Shown one piece after another: positions 7,742-16,234 of a stretch of DNA of 41,212 bases. The first letter of the stretch is position 1. Each line of letters begins with the position of its first letter. The position numbers and the translations under genes are program-made. Below the pieces are notes generated by a model. The model saw nothing but the letters and a program-made list of their open reading frames with translations, had not been told where the DNA came from and did no database searches. The stretch is taken from assembly GCA_900316205.1 (NCBI GenBank), contig ONBX01000024.1, positions 1 through 41,212 of the forward strand. Direction: 5' to 3'. Source of the DNA: an uncultured Eubacteriales bacterium. GTDB lineage: Bacteria; Bacillota; Clostridia; Oscillospirales; Oscillospiraceae.

Positions 7742-7909
7742 CCTTCCCCCAGCGGGGGAAGGTGCCCCAGTGCGCACACTGGGGCGGATGAGGGAGAGCG
7801 TTCCCGGTGTCTGGAATCTTTGGCTGCTGATGAAACAACAAGATTCTCCCTCATCAGTCACAATGCTTGCGGGAGACGCATTGTGACAGCTTCCCCCGCT
7901 GGGGGAAGC
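7742..7909. repeat. Family-1 hairpin-ended element (complete copy)
   Basis: Hairpin CTTCCCCC/GGGGGAAG, then a GCCCCAGTG...CACTGGGGC hairpin, GATGAGGGAGA, a variable centre of about 45 nt, TCTCCCTCATCA, a CACAATG...CATTGTG hairpin, and a terminal CTTCCCCCGCTGGGGGAAG hairpin. The copy is symmetric and has no ORF. It fills the space between murB and rapZ. Confidence 0.75.
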
Positions 7910-7951
7910 ACAAGACGCGAGCCATACCGTTACAAAAGAAGAGGGTCAGTT

Positions 7952-8812
7952 ATGGAATTTCTTATCATTACCGGGCTTTCCGGCGCGGGCAAGAGCCGTG
8001 CGGCGGATGTACTGGAGGATCTGGACTACTACTGTGTGGACAATATGCCCGTTGCGCTGATGCCCCGCTTTGCCGAGCTCTGCCTGGATGCCCACGGCCG
8101 CTATGACAAGGTGGCCCTGGTCACCGATGTGCGGGAGCGGGACGGCTTCGGAGAGCTCCTCAGCACCCTGGATGAGCTGAAGGCCATGGAGGGCTGCACG
8201 GTGCGCATCCTCTATATGGACGCGGACCTGCGCACCCTGGTGCGGCGCTACAAGGAATCCCGCCGGCCCCACCCGCTGGCGGGAAAGGGCGTCACCCTGG
8301 AGCAGGCCGTGGCCCGGGAGGAGGCGCTGCTGGCTCCCATCAAGGCCAGGGCGGACGTGGTGCTCAACAGCTCCCAGCTTACCCTGGGCCAGCTGAAGAG
8401 CCGCATGTTCAGTCTCTTCGCCGCCGCCGGACAAAAGCAGGAGCTGCAGGTCACGGCCATGTCCTTTGGCTACAAGCACGGTCTCCCCATGGACGCGGAC
8501 CTGGTCTTTGACGTGCGCTTTCTGCCCAATCCCTTCTATGTGGAGACCCTCCGCCCCCTCTCGGGGCTGGATAAGCCGGTGTCGGACTTTGTGTTCAGCT
8601 ATCCCCAGACCGAGACCTTCATGGACATGCTCACCAAAATGCTGGACTTTCTCATTCCCCACTATGTGGAGGAGGGGAAGGTGAACCTGGTGGTGGCCAT
8701 CGGCTGCACCGGTGGGCGGCACCGCAGCGTCGCCATCGCAAACGCCCTGCGCCAGACCCTGGAGGACAAGGGCGTGGCCTGCGTCAATGTCCACCGGGAC
8801 ATTGAGAAGTGA
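7952..8812 (+). CDS. rapZ: RNase adapter-type nucleotide-binding protein RapZ (YvcJ)
   Basis: A 286-residue P-loop protein. Walker A GLSGAGKS is at 8-15; the family segments DVRFLPNP (187-194) and GCTGGRHRSV (251-260) are intact. In E. coli it adapts RNase E to small RNAs; in B. subtilis YvcJ binds nucleotides and affects competence, so the role here is uncertain. The frame is open far upstream through a repeat, but the ATG at 7952 matches homologues and has AGAGGG at 8 nt. The TGA stop is the first TGA of the purine-rich arm of the repeat that follows. Confidence 0.94.
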   Translation: MEFLIITGLSGAGKSRAADVLEDLDYYCVDNMPVALMPRFAELCLDAHGRYDKVALVTDVRERDGFGELLSTLDELKAMEGCTVRILYMDADLRTLVRRYKESRRPHPLAGKGVTLEQAVAREEALLAPIKARADVVLNSSQLTLGQLKSRMFSLFAAAGQKQELQVTAMSFGYKHGLPMDADLVFDVRFLPNPFYVETLRPLSGLDKPVSDFVFSYPQTETFMDMLTKMLDFLIPHYVEEGKVNLVVAIGCTGGRHRSVAIANALRQTLEDKGVACVNVHRDIEK

Positions 8813-8927
8813 ATAGGGAATAGAGAATAGGGAATAGGTGTGGTATCACGCCTGCGGCGTGATGGATTCCAATTTGTCCCCGAAGGGGACTCCGCAACTC
8901 TTCACGCTTCACTCTTCTCTTTTCACT
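8809..8927. repeat. Family-2 cruciform-like element, copy A
   Basis: A purine-rich arm (GTGAATAGGG...), hairpin ATCACGCC/GGCGTGAT, linker GATTCCAATTT, hairpin GTCCCC/GGGGAC and a pyrimidine-rich arm ending CTTTTCACT. Copies B-E lie at 21409, 22134, 24612 and 38909. Confidence 0.7.
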
Positions 8928-8994
8928 TGCGGCCGAAGGGAGTTTGCGCCGTAGGGACGGGCATTGCTCGTCCGTGACGGGGCTGAGCCGCAAA

Positions 8995-9136
8995 GCCTTC
9001 CCCGCGCACGGGGAAGGTGCCCCAGTGCGCACACTGGGGCGGATGAGGTCCTTTTGCCGGAGCACGGGGAGACCTCGCTGCGCTCGGGGACCTCATCAGT
9101 CAGCTGCGCTGACAGCTTCCCCTTGCGAGGGAAGGC
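8995..9136. repeat. Family-1 hairpin-ended element (complete copy)
   Basis: Terminal hairpin CCTTCCCC...GGGGAAGG, the GTGCGCACAC core hairpin (core 9025-9034), internal inverted repeat GATGAGGTCC/GGACCTCATC, a CAGC/GCTG hairpin, and a terminal CTTCCCC...GGAAG hairpin. It carries no ORF and lies between rapZ and whiA. Confidence 0.7.
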
Positions 9137-9159
9137 CAAAGCCGCGCATCAAAGCCTTC

Positions 9160-9447
9160 TATACCCCCTTGCCATCCTGAGCGCAGGCGCTCCGCGCCGG
9201 AGTCGAAGGATCTTCCCGGTACGAAAACGGCGGGGAAAATGAAGGACAGGATCCTTCGACTCGCCAGCAGAGCTTTGCGAAGGGGCAATTCCCCTTTCAG
9301 GGGAGCCCATAAGGACGGAAAACCCCTCAGGCGCTGCGCGCCAGCTCCCCTTTCAGGGGAGCCCATAAGGAACTCCCTCAGTCACGGCGCTTGCGTGAGA
9401 CGCGCCGTGCCAGCTCCCTCAGAGAGGGAGCCAATAAGGTAGGTTGA
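9160..9447. repeat. Cluster of GAGTCGAAGGATC and family-3 repeats before whiA
   Basis: An inverted pair around GAGTCGAAGGATC / GATCCTTCGACTC (about 9190-9265) is followed by three family-3 units ending in GGGAGCC(C)ATAAGG (around 9303, 9361 and 9440). The last unit runs into the whiA start region and supplies AAGGTAGG. No gene is seen. Confidence 0.6.
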
Positions 9448-9453
9448 TCGGAA

Positions 9454-10368
9454 ATGTCATTTTCCTCCGAAGTCAAGGCGGAGCTGTGCAGACAGCCCCT
9501 GGACAAAAAGAATATCGCCCTGGCGGAGTGCTACGGGATCCTGCTCTACTGCAACAGCTTTTCCCCTCGGGAAGTACGCATCATCACCGCAAGCCCCGCC
9601 TTCTCAGAGCGGCTGCCCAGACTCTTCCGCCGGGCCTTCTCTCTGAGCTTCGACCGGCTGCCCGATGAGAAGACCGCCGAGAAGCGCAGCTTCATCATCC
9701 AGGACCGGGACAAGCTCAAACGGATCTTTGACGCCTTCGGCGGGGAGATCGACACCACCCTGGCCCACCACGTGAACTTTGGTGTGCTGGAGGAGGTCGG
9801 CTGCGTGGAGGCCTTTGCCCGGGGCGCCTTTCTGGCCGGCGGCAGCGTCACCGACCCGGAAAAGCGGGGACACCTGGAGCTGGCCACCCCTCACCGGAAT
9901 GTGAGCCGGGAGACCCTCTCCCTGCTGCTGGACCTGGGCTTTGAGCCAAAGGAGACCCAGCGCCGGGGGAACTGCCTCTTATATTTCAAAAAAGCGGACG
10001 CCATTGCGGATTTCCTCACCCAGATCGGGGCGCCGGTGTCCGCCATGAACGTCATGACCGCCAAGGTGGACAAGGAGATGCGAAACCTGGTCACCCGGCG
10101 CATCAACTGCGATACCGCCAATGCCGACAAGACCGTCCTGGCCGCCCAGGAGCAGATCGACGCCATCCGTGCCGCGGCAAAGGCTTACGGCGGGCTGTAT
10201 GAGCTGCCGGAGCCTCTGCAGCAGGCGGCCATGCTGCGCATCGCCAATCCCGAGGCCAGCCTCGCGGATCTGGCCCGGCTCTCCGACCCGCCGGTGACCA
10301 AGAGCTGTCTGAACCATAGGCTCCGAAAGCTGATGGAACTGGCGGAGAAAGAAGATCTAAATCCGTAG
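9454..10368 (+). CDS. whiA: DNA-binding protein WhiA
   Basis: A 304-residue protein with an amino-terminal degenerate LAGLIDADG-type fold (FARGAFLAGGSV from about residue 120) and a carboxy-terminal helix-turn-helix (about 268-298, ASLADLARLS...HRLRKLMELA). In actinomycetes it controls sporulation and division; in B. subtilis it affects division and chromosome segregation. The ribosome site AAGGTAGG comes from a family-3 repeat 10 nt upstream. The TAG stop is the first TAG of a GTAGGGGCGGC repeat. The usual yvcK gene between rapZ and whiA is missing here. Confidence 0.95.
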   Translation: MSFSSEVKAELCRQPLDKKNIALAECYGILLYCNSFSPREVRIITASPAFSERLPRLFRRAFSLSFDRLPDEKTAEKRSFIIQDRDKLKRIFDAFGGEIDTTLAHHVNFGVLEEVGCVEAFARGAFLAGGSVTDPEKRGHLELATPHRNVSRETLSLLLDLGFEPKETQRRGNCLLYFKKADAIADFLTQIGAPVSAMNVMTAKVDKEMRNLVTRRINCDTANADKTVLAAQEQIDAIRAAAKAYGGLYELPEPLQQAAMLRIANPEASLADLARLSDPPVTKSCLNHRLRKLMELAEKEDLNP

Positions 10369-10429
10369 GGGCGGCTATCAGCCGCCCGCAGAGAAGGTAA
10401 CGACGGGCGGCTGATAGCCGCCCCTACGA
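10365..10429. repeat. Inverted CGGGCGGCTGATAGCCGCCC pair overlapping the whiA stop
   Basis: GTAGGGGCGGCTATCAGCCG from 10365 and its inverted copy ending at 10429, around a short CAGAGAAGGTAACGA centre. The whiA stop TAG (10366-10368) is inside the left arm. Confidence 0.75.
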
Positions 10430-10454
10430 TCACACCAACCGACCGAAGGGAGTA

Positions 10455-10513
10455 CCCCTTCAGTCTGGCCTGCGGCCAGCCAGCTCCCCCGGTGGGGGAG
10501 CCTATAAGGAAGT
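10455..10513 (+). repeat. Family-3 repeat supplying the dnaE ribosome site
   Basis: CCCCTTCAGT, a TGGCC/GGCCA hairpin, AGCTCCCCC-GGT-GGGGGAGCC and then TATAAGGAAG. The terminal AAGGAAG (10507-10513) lies 9 nt before the dnaE ATG and is its only Shine-Dalgarno candidate. Confidence 0.65.
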
Positions 10514-10522
10514 GTTATCATA

Positions 10523-13500
10523 ATGTCCTTTGTCCACCTCCATGTGCATACCGAGTTCTCCCTGCTGGACGGGGCCTGCCGCATCGATCAGATCGCGAAG
10601 AAGGCCAAGGCCCTGGGACAGACCGCTCTCGCCGTCACGGACCACGGGGTCATGTACGGCGCGGTGGCCTTTTACAAGGCCTGCCTCGCCGAGGGGATCC
10701 AGCCCATCATCGGCTGCGAGGTCTATGTGGCGCCCCGGAGCCGCTTCCAGAAGGAGCACGGCACGGACAACAACTATTCCCACCTGATCCTCCTGTGCCA
10801 GAACGAGCGGGGCTACCGGAACCTGTGCTATCTGGTGAGCTGCGGCTTCACCGAGGGCTTTTACATCAAGCCCCGCATCGACTGGGAGCTGCTGCACGAG
10901 CATGCCGAGGGCCTGATCTGCCTCTCCGGCTGTCTGGCCGGCGAGATCCCCCAGGCCCTCGTCCACGGGGACTATGAGCGGGCAAAGAAAAAGGCCCTGG
11001 AGCTGCGGGAGCTCTTCGGACCGGAGAATTTCTATCTGGAGATCCAGGACCACGGCATCCCGGAGGAAAAGCAGGCCGCCAAAGAGCTGATCCGCCTTTC
11101 CGAAGAGACCCGGATCCCCCTGGCTCTCACCAACGACGCCCACTACATCGAGCAGGACGACGCCTATTATCAGGACGTGCTCATGTGCATCCAGACGGGC
11201 AAGACCGTAAACGAAGACAACCGCATGCGCTTTGAGAGCCGGGAGCTCTATCTCAAGAGCGAGGAGCAGATGCGCGCCCTCTTCCCCGAGCATCCCGAGG
11301 CCGCGGACAACACCGCGAAGATCGCCCAGCGCTGCCGCTTTGACTTTACCTTCGGCCACTACTACCTGCCCCGCTTCAAGCTGCCGGCAGGGGAGACGGA
11401 CAGCGCCGCCTACCTCCGCAAGCTCTGCGAGCAGGGCTTCGCCGAGCGCTACGGCGACCGGCCCGAGGTGCACAAACAGCTGGATTACGAGCTCAGCATG
11501 ATCGAGAAGATGGGCTTTGTGGACTACTTCCTCATCGTCTCGGACTTCATCGGCTATGCCAAGCGCAATGGCATCCCCGTGGGCCCCGGCCGCGGCAGCG
11601 CGGCGGGCAGTGTGGTGAGCTACTGCCTGCACATCACCGACGTGGATCCCATCAAATACTCCCTGTTCTTCGAGCGCTTTCTGAACCCGGAGCGGGTGAG
11701 CATGCCGGATATCGACGTGGACTTCTGCGTGAACCGCCGGGGTGAGGTCATCGACTACGTCAACCGCCTCTACGGCCACGACCATGTGGCCCAGATCGTT
11801 ACCTTCGGCACCATGGCCGCCCGGGGCGCCATCCGGGACGTGGGCCGGGCCCTGGGTGTGAGCTACGGGGAGACCGACGCCGTGGCCAAGCAGGTGCCCT
11901 CTGGCCCGGGGGCTTTGAACATCACCCTGGAGGAGGCCCTGCGCCTCTCCAAGCCCCTCAAGGAGATGTACGAGTCCGACGAGAAGCTCAAGCATCTCAT
12001 CGATGTGGCAAAGGCCCTGGAGGGCATGCCCCGCCACGCCTCCACCCACGCCGCCGGCGTGGTCATCACCGAAAACCCGGTTTACACCTATGTGCCGCTG
12101 GCGAAGAACGACGAGAGTGTGGTGTGTCAGTACCCCATGACCACCCTGGAGGAGCTGGGCCTGCTCAAGATGGACTTCCTGGGCCTCAGGAACCTGACGG
12201 TCCTGGAGGACGCGGCCAAAATGGTGCGCAAGCGGGTGCCGGATTTCCAGGTGAACCGCATCCCCGAGGACGACGAGGAGACCTTCCGCATGCTGGCCGA
12301 GGGCCACACCACCGGCGTCTTCCAGCTGGAGAGCACCGGCATGACCGGTGTCTGCACCCAGCTGCGCCCCAAGAGCATCGAAGATATCACCGCCGTCATC
12401 GCCCTCTACCGGCCCGGACCCATGGACTCCATCCCCCGCTTCATCGAGTGGTCCCAGCACCCGGAGAAGGTGCGCTACAAGCACGAGCTGCTGCGTCCCA
12501 TCCTGGAGGTCACCTACGGCTGCATCGTCTATCAGGAGCAGGTCATCCAGATCTTCCAGCAGCTTGCCGGCTTCTCCCTGGGCCAGGCGGATATGATCCG
12601 CCGGGCCATGTCCAAGAAAAAGCACGCCGTCATCGACGCCGAGCGCAAGGCCTTCGTCCACGGCGATCCCCAGAGACAGATCGACGGGGCCGTGGCCCGG
12701 GGCGTGCCGGAGGACGTGGCCAACAGCATCTATGACGAGATCCTGGACTTTGCCAGCTACGCCTTCAACAAGGCCCACGCCGTTTGCTATGCCTTCGTGG
12801 CAAACTGGACGGCCTATATGAAGCGCCACTACCCCAGAGAGTACATGGCGGCCCTGCTCACCTCCGTGCTGGACAGCAGCACCAAGGTAGCCGAGTATAT
12901 CGCCGAGTGCAAGGAGCTGAGGGTTGCCATCCTGCCCCCGGACGTAAACGAGTCCGACGCCAACTTCACCGTGGCGGGCCAGCACATCCGCTTTGGCCTG
13001 GTGGCCATCAAGGGCATCGGCTGGAGCGCCATCGAGAGTCTGGTGGCGGACCGGGAAAAGAACGGCCCCTTCCGGGATTTTGAGGATTTCTGCAGCCGCA
13101 TGGCGGGAGGCGAGCTGAATAAGCGCGCCGTGGAAAATCTCATCCGCGCCGGCGCCTTTGACAGCATGGGCTACAAGCGCCGCGCCCTTCTGCAGGTCTA
13201 TGAGTCTGTGCTGGACGGGATCCAGCGCTCCCGGCGGGACAACATCTCCGGCCAGATGGATCTCTTCGGCGGCTTTGGCGAGGAAGAGACCGCGGCTCCC
13301 AGCTTCCGGGTGCCGGAGCTGGAGGAGTTTCCCAAGCGGGAGCTCATGGCCATGGAAAAGGAGGTCACCGGCCTCTATCTCAGCGGCCACCCCATGGACG
13401 AGTATCGGGACAAGCTCCGCCGTCTGGGCGTGGCGCCCATCGGCGCCATCCTGGCGGATTTTGACAGCGAAGACGGCCCCGCCCGCTATGCCGACGGGCA

Positions 13501-14059
13501 GCTCGTCAGCATTGCCGGCGTGGTGCAGACCATCCGCACCCGCCCCACCAAAAACGGGGCGCTGATGAGCTATGTGATGCTGGAGGATGACAGCGGCAGC
13601 ATGGAGCTCATCGCCTTCCAGCGGGCGCTGGACAGCGGCGGCGCCTATCTCAAGGAAAACGCGGCTCTCTTCATCCGCGGGCGGATTTCCGTGCGGGACG
13701 AGAAGGAGCCCCAGCTCATGGTGGACAGCATCCGCCCCCTGGCGGAGGCCGAGGCGGCGGCCTACCAGGAACCTCGGCCCCGGGAGCGGACAGCCCGCGG
13801 CGGCTATGCGCCCCGGCCCGAGCCTGCCCCGGCAGCCCGACCTGAGCAGGAGAAAAAGCTCTATCTGCGCCTGAAAAGCAGGGAGGATCCCATGCTGGGG
13901 CACATCGAGCTGCTGCTCACCATGTTCCCCGGGAATCAGCAGCTGGTCATCTGGTGCGAGAAGGAGAAAAAGCGCATCGGCGCCCGCTGCCTGATCCACG
14001 AGGGCCTGCTCCTGGAGCTGCGGGAGCTCCTGGGCGAAGAAAACGTTGTACTCAAATAA
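10523..14059 (+). CDS. dnaE: DNA polymerase III subunit alpha, DnaE type
   Basis: A 1178-residue replicative polymerase subunit. The PHP domain opens with HLHVHTEFS (H5, H7, H9). The palm carries PDIDVDF with D398 and D400, and the third catalytic aspartate D551 in KMDFLGL. PGRGSAAGS lies just before the palm motif. A helix-hairpin-helix region follows, and an OB fold starts near residue 993 (LVSIAGVVQTIR). A proline/arginine-rich linker precedes a small carboxy-terminal domain, as in DnaE1 enzymes. There is no inserted exonuclease domain, so it is not PolC. Firmicutes usually also have PolC; whether this is the main or accessory replicase cannot be told here. Confidence 0.97.
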   Translation: MSFVHLHVHTEFSLLDGACRIDQIAKKAKALGQTALAVTDHGVMYGAVAFYKACLAEGIQPIIGCEVYVAPRSRFQKEHGTDNNYSHLILLCQNERGYRNLCYLVSCGFTEGFYIKPRIDWELLHEHAEGLICLSGCLAGEIPQALVHGDYERAKKKALELRELFGPENFYLEIQDHGIPEEKQAAKELIRLSEETRIPLALTNDAHYIEQDDAYYQDVLMCIQTGKTVNEDNRMRFESRELYLKSEEQMRALFPEHPEAADNTAKIAQRCRFDFTFGHYYLPRFKLPAGETDSAAYLRKLCEQGFAERYGDRPEVHKQLDYELSMIEKMGFVDYFLIVSDFIGYAKRNGIPVGPGRGSAAGSVVSYCLHITDVDPIKYSLFFERFLNPERVSMPDIDVDFCVNRRGEVIDYVNRLYGHDHVAQIVTFGTMAARGAIRDVGRALGVSYGETDAVAKQVPSGPGALNITLEEALRLSKPLKEMYESDEKLKHLIDVAKALEGMPRHASTHAAGVVITENPVYTYVPLAKNDESVVCQYPMTTLEELGLLKMDFLGLRNLTVLEDAAKMVRKRVPDFQVNRIPEDDEETFRMLAEGHTTGVFQLESTGMTGVCTQLRPKSIEDITAVIALYRPGPMDSIPRFIEWSQHPEKVRYKHELLRPILEVTYGCIVYQEQVIQIFQQLAGFSLGQADMIRRAMSKKKHAVIDAERKAFVHGDPQRQIDGAVARGVPEDVANSIYDEILDFASYAFNKAHAVCYAFVANWTAYMKRHYPREYMAALLTSVLDSSTKVAEYIAECKELRVAILPPDVNESDANFTVAGQHIRFGLVAIKGIGWSAIESLVADREKNGPFRDFEDFCSRMAGGELNKRAVENLIRAGAFDSMGYKRRALLQVYESVLDGIQRSRRDNISGQMDLFGGFGEEETAAPSFRVPELEEFPKRELMAMEKEVTGLYLSGHPMDEYRDKLRRLGVAPIGAILADFDSEDGPARYADGQLVSIAGVVQTIRTRPTKNGALMSYVMLEDDSGSMELIAFQRALDSGGAYLKENAALFIRGRISVRDEKEPQLMVDSIRPLAEAEAAAYQEPRPRERTARGGYAPRPEPAPAARPEQEKKLYLRLKSREDPMLGHIELLLTMFPGNQQLVIWCEKEKKRIGARCLIHEGLLLELRELLGEENVVLK

Positions 14060-14062
14060 AAA

Positions 14063-14096
14063 AACGCCGCCCCGGTCGGAAGACCGGGGCGGTGTT
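14063..14096 (-). terminator. GC-rich hairpin terminator, best for leftward transcription
   Basis: A stem of up to 15 bp (14063-14077/14082-14096) with a GGAA loop. On the minus strand it is followed by TTTTTTTATTT, a good U-run; on the plus strand only GTTCATG follows. It may end dnaE weakly and the lipoprotein operon more strongly. Confidence 0.65.
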
Positions 14097-14102
14097 CATG
14101 CT

Positions 14103-14277
14103 GTCGACAAAGAGGGGAAACAGGGCTCCCCTGAAAGGGGAGCTGTCGCCGCCGTGAACGGCGGTGACTGAGGGGTACCGATAGATACAAATACGCTCTC
14201 TGTTTTCAGGCTTTCCCCCTCCGTCATCCGGCGGACCGCGACACGCCGGATGACACACCCAAGACCCCTTGCAGGGG
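14103..14277. repeat. Two repeat half-elements in inverted orientation
   Basis: Left: CTCCCCTGAAAGGGGAG, a CCGCCGT/ACGGCGG hairpin and GACTGAGGGG. Right: CCCTCCGTCATCC...GGATGAC and CCCCTTGCAGGGG. Both look like right halves of the family-1/3 type facing each other. No gene is present. Confidence 0.55.
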
Positions 14278-14303
14278 AGAACATGGCCTTTGTCTGCACA
14301 TTG

Positions 14304-14339
14304 CACTGCCGCCCCGGTCATCTGACCGGGGCGGCAGTG
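14304..14339. terminator. Second GC-rich hairpin, nearly identical in core to the one at 14063
   Basis: A 17-nt arm (14304-14320) pairs with 14323-14339; the core CCGCCCCGGTC/GACCGGGGCGG is the same as in the hairpin at 14063-14096. There is no long U-run on either side, so its efficiency as a terminator is doubtful. Confidence 0.5.
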
Positions 14340-14354
14340 TTTGCATCGGGGCTT

Positions 14355-15011
14355 TCAGCCGGTGACGGTGCTTGGCTGGACCACGTCCAGCTCCGCCTTC
14401 ACGCCCTGCTGAAGAGTAGAGAGCAGCAGCTCCAGCTCCGCCCGGTGGCTCTCATACAGAGTGTTGGGAGCGACGAACTGGATGGTGAAGGAATCGGGGG
14501 ACTCCGGCAGGATCAGGGTCCACATCAGCTCCTCGCCCATCTGTTCCGTGGCCAGGGTAGCGGTCTTCCCGTCGGGCAGGGAGAAGTCTTCAAAGCTCAC
14601 GTCGGTGCCGCACATGCCGAAACGCTGCGGCCAGTAGTGCAGCTCCACCTTGAAGGCGGGGTCTTTCTCCGGATAGAGGCCGTAGACCGTGCCTTCCTGT
14701 GTGCCGGCGGCCTGCTCCCAGATCCAGCCCTCCGGCAGAGTCAGGCGCAGATAGCTGCTGATGCCGTCCAGGGTCACGATCTCTGTGCCCAGGGCCGGAA
14801 GCTCTCCGACCGGGGGCAGGGACTCGCTGCCCAGCACAGGCAGCTCGAATTCCTGGGGCTGGGCCTCCGTGGGCGAAGGGGAGGGAGTGGAGCTTGCCGG
14901 GGCAGCCTCCGTCTTCTCGGCCTGGGGCTCGCTCTGCGCGGGCGGAACCACAGAGCCGCAGGCGGCCAGCAGCAGGGAAAGGATCAGCAGAAGGGGGATC
15001 AGCTTTTTCAT
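14355..15011 (-). CDS. Predicted lipoprotein of unknown function
   Basis: A 218-residue protein with a lipoprotein signal peptide and lipobox LLAAC (C18), then a linker rich in Ala, Pro, Ser and Glu to about residue 50. The remaining domain (about 80-210) has no motif that I recognise. AAAGGAG precedes the ATG. It starts 12 nt after the DUF4349 gene stop, so the two lipoproteins share a transcript and perhaps an envelope role. Confidence 0.8.
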   Translation of the reverse strand: MKKLIPLLLILSLLLAACGSVVPPAQSEPQAEKTEAAPASSTPSPSPTEAQPQEFELPVLGSESLPPVGELPALGTEIVTLDGISSYLRLTLPEGWIWEQAAGTQEGTVYGLYPEKDPAFKVELHYWPQRFGMCGTDVSFEDFSLPDGKTATLATEQMGEELMWTLILPESPDSFTIQFVAPNTLYESHRAELELLLSTLQQGVKAELDVVQPSTVTG

Positions 15012-15023
15012 GGGAAGCTCCTT

Positions 15024-16019
15024 TCACTTCTGCTCCTCTTTGGGAGCAGGGGCGGCGGCTGCGGTACGGCGGGCTTTGCGGGCCGCTTTCCGTTTTCTCA
15101 CGATGATGATGACGACGGCGGCGATGGCGCCAAGGAGCAGCAGGGTGGGCAGGGCGCCGGCAAGCCAGATCAGCAGCTCCTTAAAGAAGTCGCCGAAATT
15201 TCTCAGGCCGCTTTTCAGAGCGGTGGCGAGGCGCTGGCCGTAGCTGGGCTGGACCTGGGGCTCGGGGCTGTAGACCTGCACCTCCATCAGATCCAGATAT
15301 ACGCTGCTGAAGCTCACCTGCCGGTCCCAGTTGTTCAGACTGGTCTGCAGGCTCTCGATGCTGTAGCGCACCTCGGTGAGCCGGTCCTCCAGCAGGATGA
15401 TGTCCTCCACGGACTCTGCCAGCTCCATCATCTCCAGAAGCCGCTGCTCCTGGGCGCTGTAGGCGGTGAGACGGGCCTGGACGTCATAATACTGGGCGGT
15501 GACGTTTTCGGTGTAGATGTGGCTGTAGGGGACGTTGCCCAGGTCGGAGAGGCTGCCCATCAGCTCCTGGAAGCGGTCGCTGGGGATGCGAAGGGTGTAG
15601 TTGGCGCTGCGGCGGCTGACGGCCCCCCGGCTCTGGTCCACATAGTTGCTGCCGTTGAGACTGCTGGATTCCACCCAGCCGCCGTATTCCTCCACCAGCT
15701 CGTTGAGCCGGGCCAGGCTCCGGTCAAAGTCGGTGCTCTCCACCTGGACGTTGGCGGAATAGATGATCTTGTCCGGCTTCTGGGCCGGGGCGCTTTCGGC
15801 GGCGCCGGCAGTCTGGGGAGCCCCGGCGGGGGAGAGGCCGTTTACACTGTCATAGGCCATGGAAGTCTCCGCCATGGGCTCCTCGGCGGGCCAGGCAGCC
15901 TCCTCAGCGACCATGTAGGAGCCTGCGGCGGCCTTGGCGGAGTCACCGGGCGCGCTGCCGCAGGCGCAGAGGGAGAGCAGCAGAAACAGGGCCAAAATGA
16001 GAGAAATCGTCTTTTTCAT
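15024..16019 (-). CDS. DUF4349-family lipoprotein with carboxy-terminal membrane span
   Basis: A 331-residue protein. Signal peptide with lipobox LCAC (C20), a low-complexity linker to about residue 80, a DUF4349 domain (from IIYSANVQVES near 85 to about 260) with a predicted central coiled coil (LLEMMELAESVEDIILLEDRL region), then a hydrophobic span near 285-310 and a basic tail (RKRKAARKARR). The protein would be anchored at both ends outside and across the membrane. ATG 16019 has GAGGAGG at 8 nt; an upstream ATG-like frame lacks a ribosome site. DUF4349 function is unknown; such genes are often linked to ECF sigma factors, in agreement with the promoter seen upstream. Confidence 0.85.
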   Translation of the reverse strand: MKKTISLILALFLLLSLCACGSAPGDSAKAAAGSYMVAEEAAWPAEEPMAETSMAYDSVNGLSPAGAPQTAGAAESAPAQKPDKIIYSANVQVESTDFDRSLARLNELVEEYGGWVESSSLNGSNYVDQSRGAVSRRSANYTLRIPSDRFQELMGSLSDLGNVPYSHIYTENVTAQYYDVQARLTAYSAQEQRLLEMMELAESVEDIILLEDRLTEVRYSIESLQTSLNNWDRQVSFSSVYLDLMEVQVYSPEPQVQPSYGQRLATALKSGLRNFGDFFKELLIWLAGALPTLLLLGAIAAVVIIIVRKRKAARKARRTAAAAPAPKEEQK

Positions 16020-16066
16020 GGGAGAAACCTCCTCTTTTTTTGCATTTGCTATGCTGAGATACAACT

Positions 16067-16093
16067 GAGACGTTACAGAACCGGGAAAGTTCC
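16067..16093 (-). promoter_or_regulatory. ECF-sigma-type promoter of the lipoprotein operon
   Basis: On the minus strand GGAACTTT (16086-16093) is followed, with exactly 16 nt between GGAAC and CGTC, by CGTCTC (16067-16072). This is the form of group IV (ECF) sigma promoters. No good sigma-A promoter was seen at this place. Confidence 0.55.
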
Positions 16094-16192
16094 GCCCAAA
16101 ATGAAAAATACCGAAAAAAGATAATCATTCCAGGTTTTCCGATCAATACCGGATGTTTCCCGCGAAAAGGTTTCGAAATTGCTGAAAACAGG

Positions 16193-16231
16193 AAAAAACC
16201 GTCTCCCATTTTTTAAGGGAACCGGTTTTTT
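16193..16231 (-). terminator. tcdA terminator, possibly bidirectional
   Basis: Arms AACCGTCTCCC (16197-16207) and GGGAACCGGTT (16217-16227) with a 3-nt internal mismatch; T-runs flank both sides. It follows the tcdA stop by a few bases. Confidence 0.75.
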
Positions 16232-16234
16232 CTC

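Noticed and set aside
7727-7951. Longer rapZ start through the repeat
   Set aside because: The added residues are coded by a family-1 repeat and homologues start at the MEFLIITGLSGAGKS segment with a ribosome site.
10502-13999. Long minus-strand frame (about 1165 codons)
   Set aside because: Antisense shadow of dnaE, of the same low-complexity kind.
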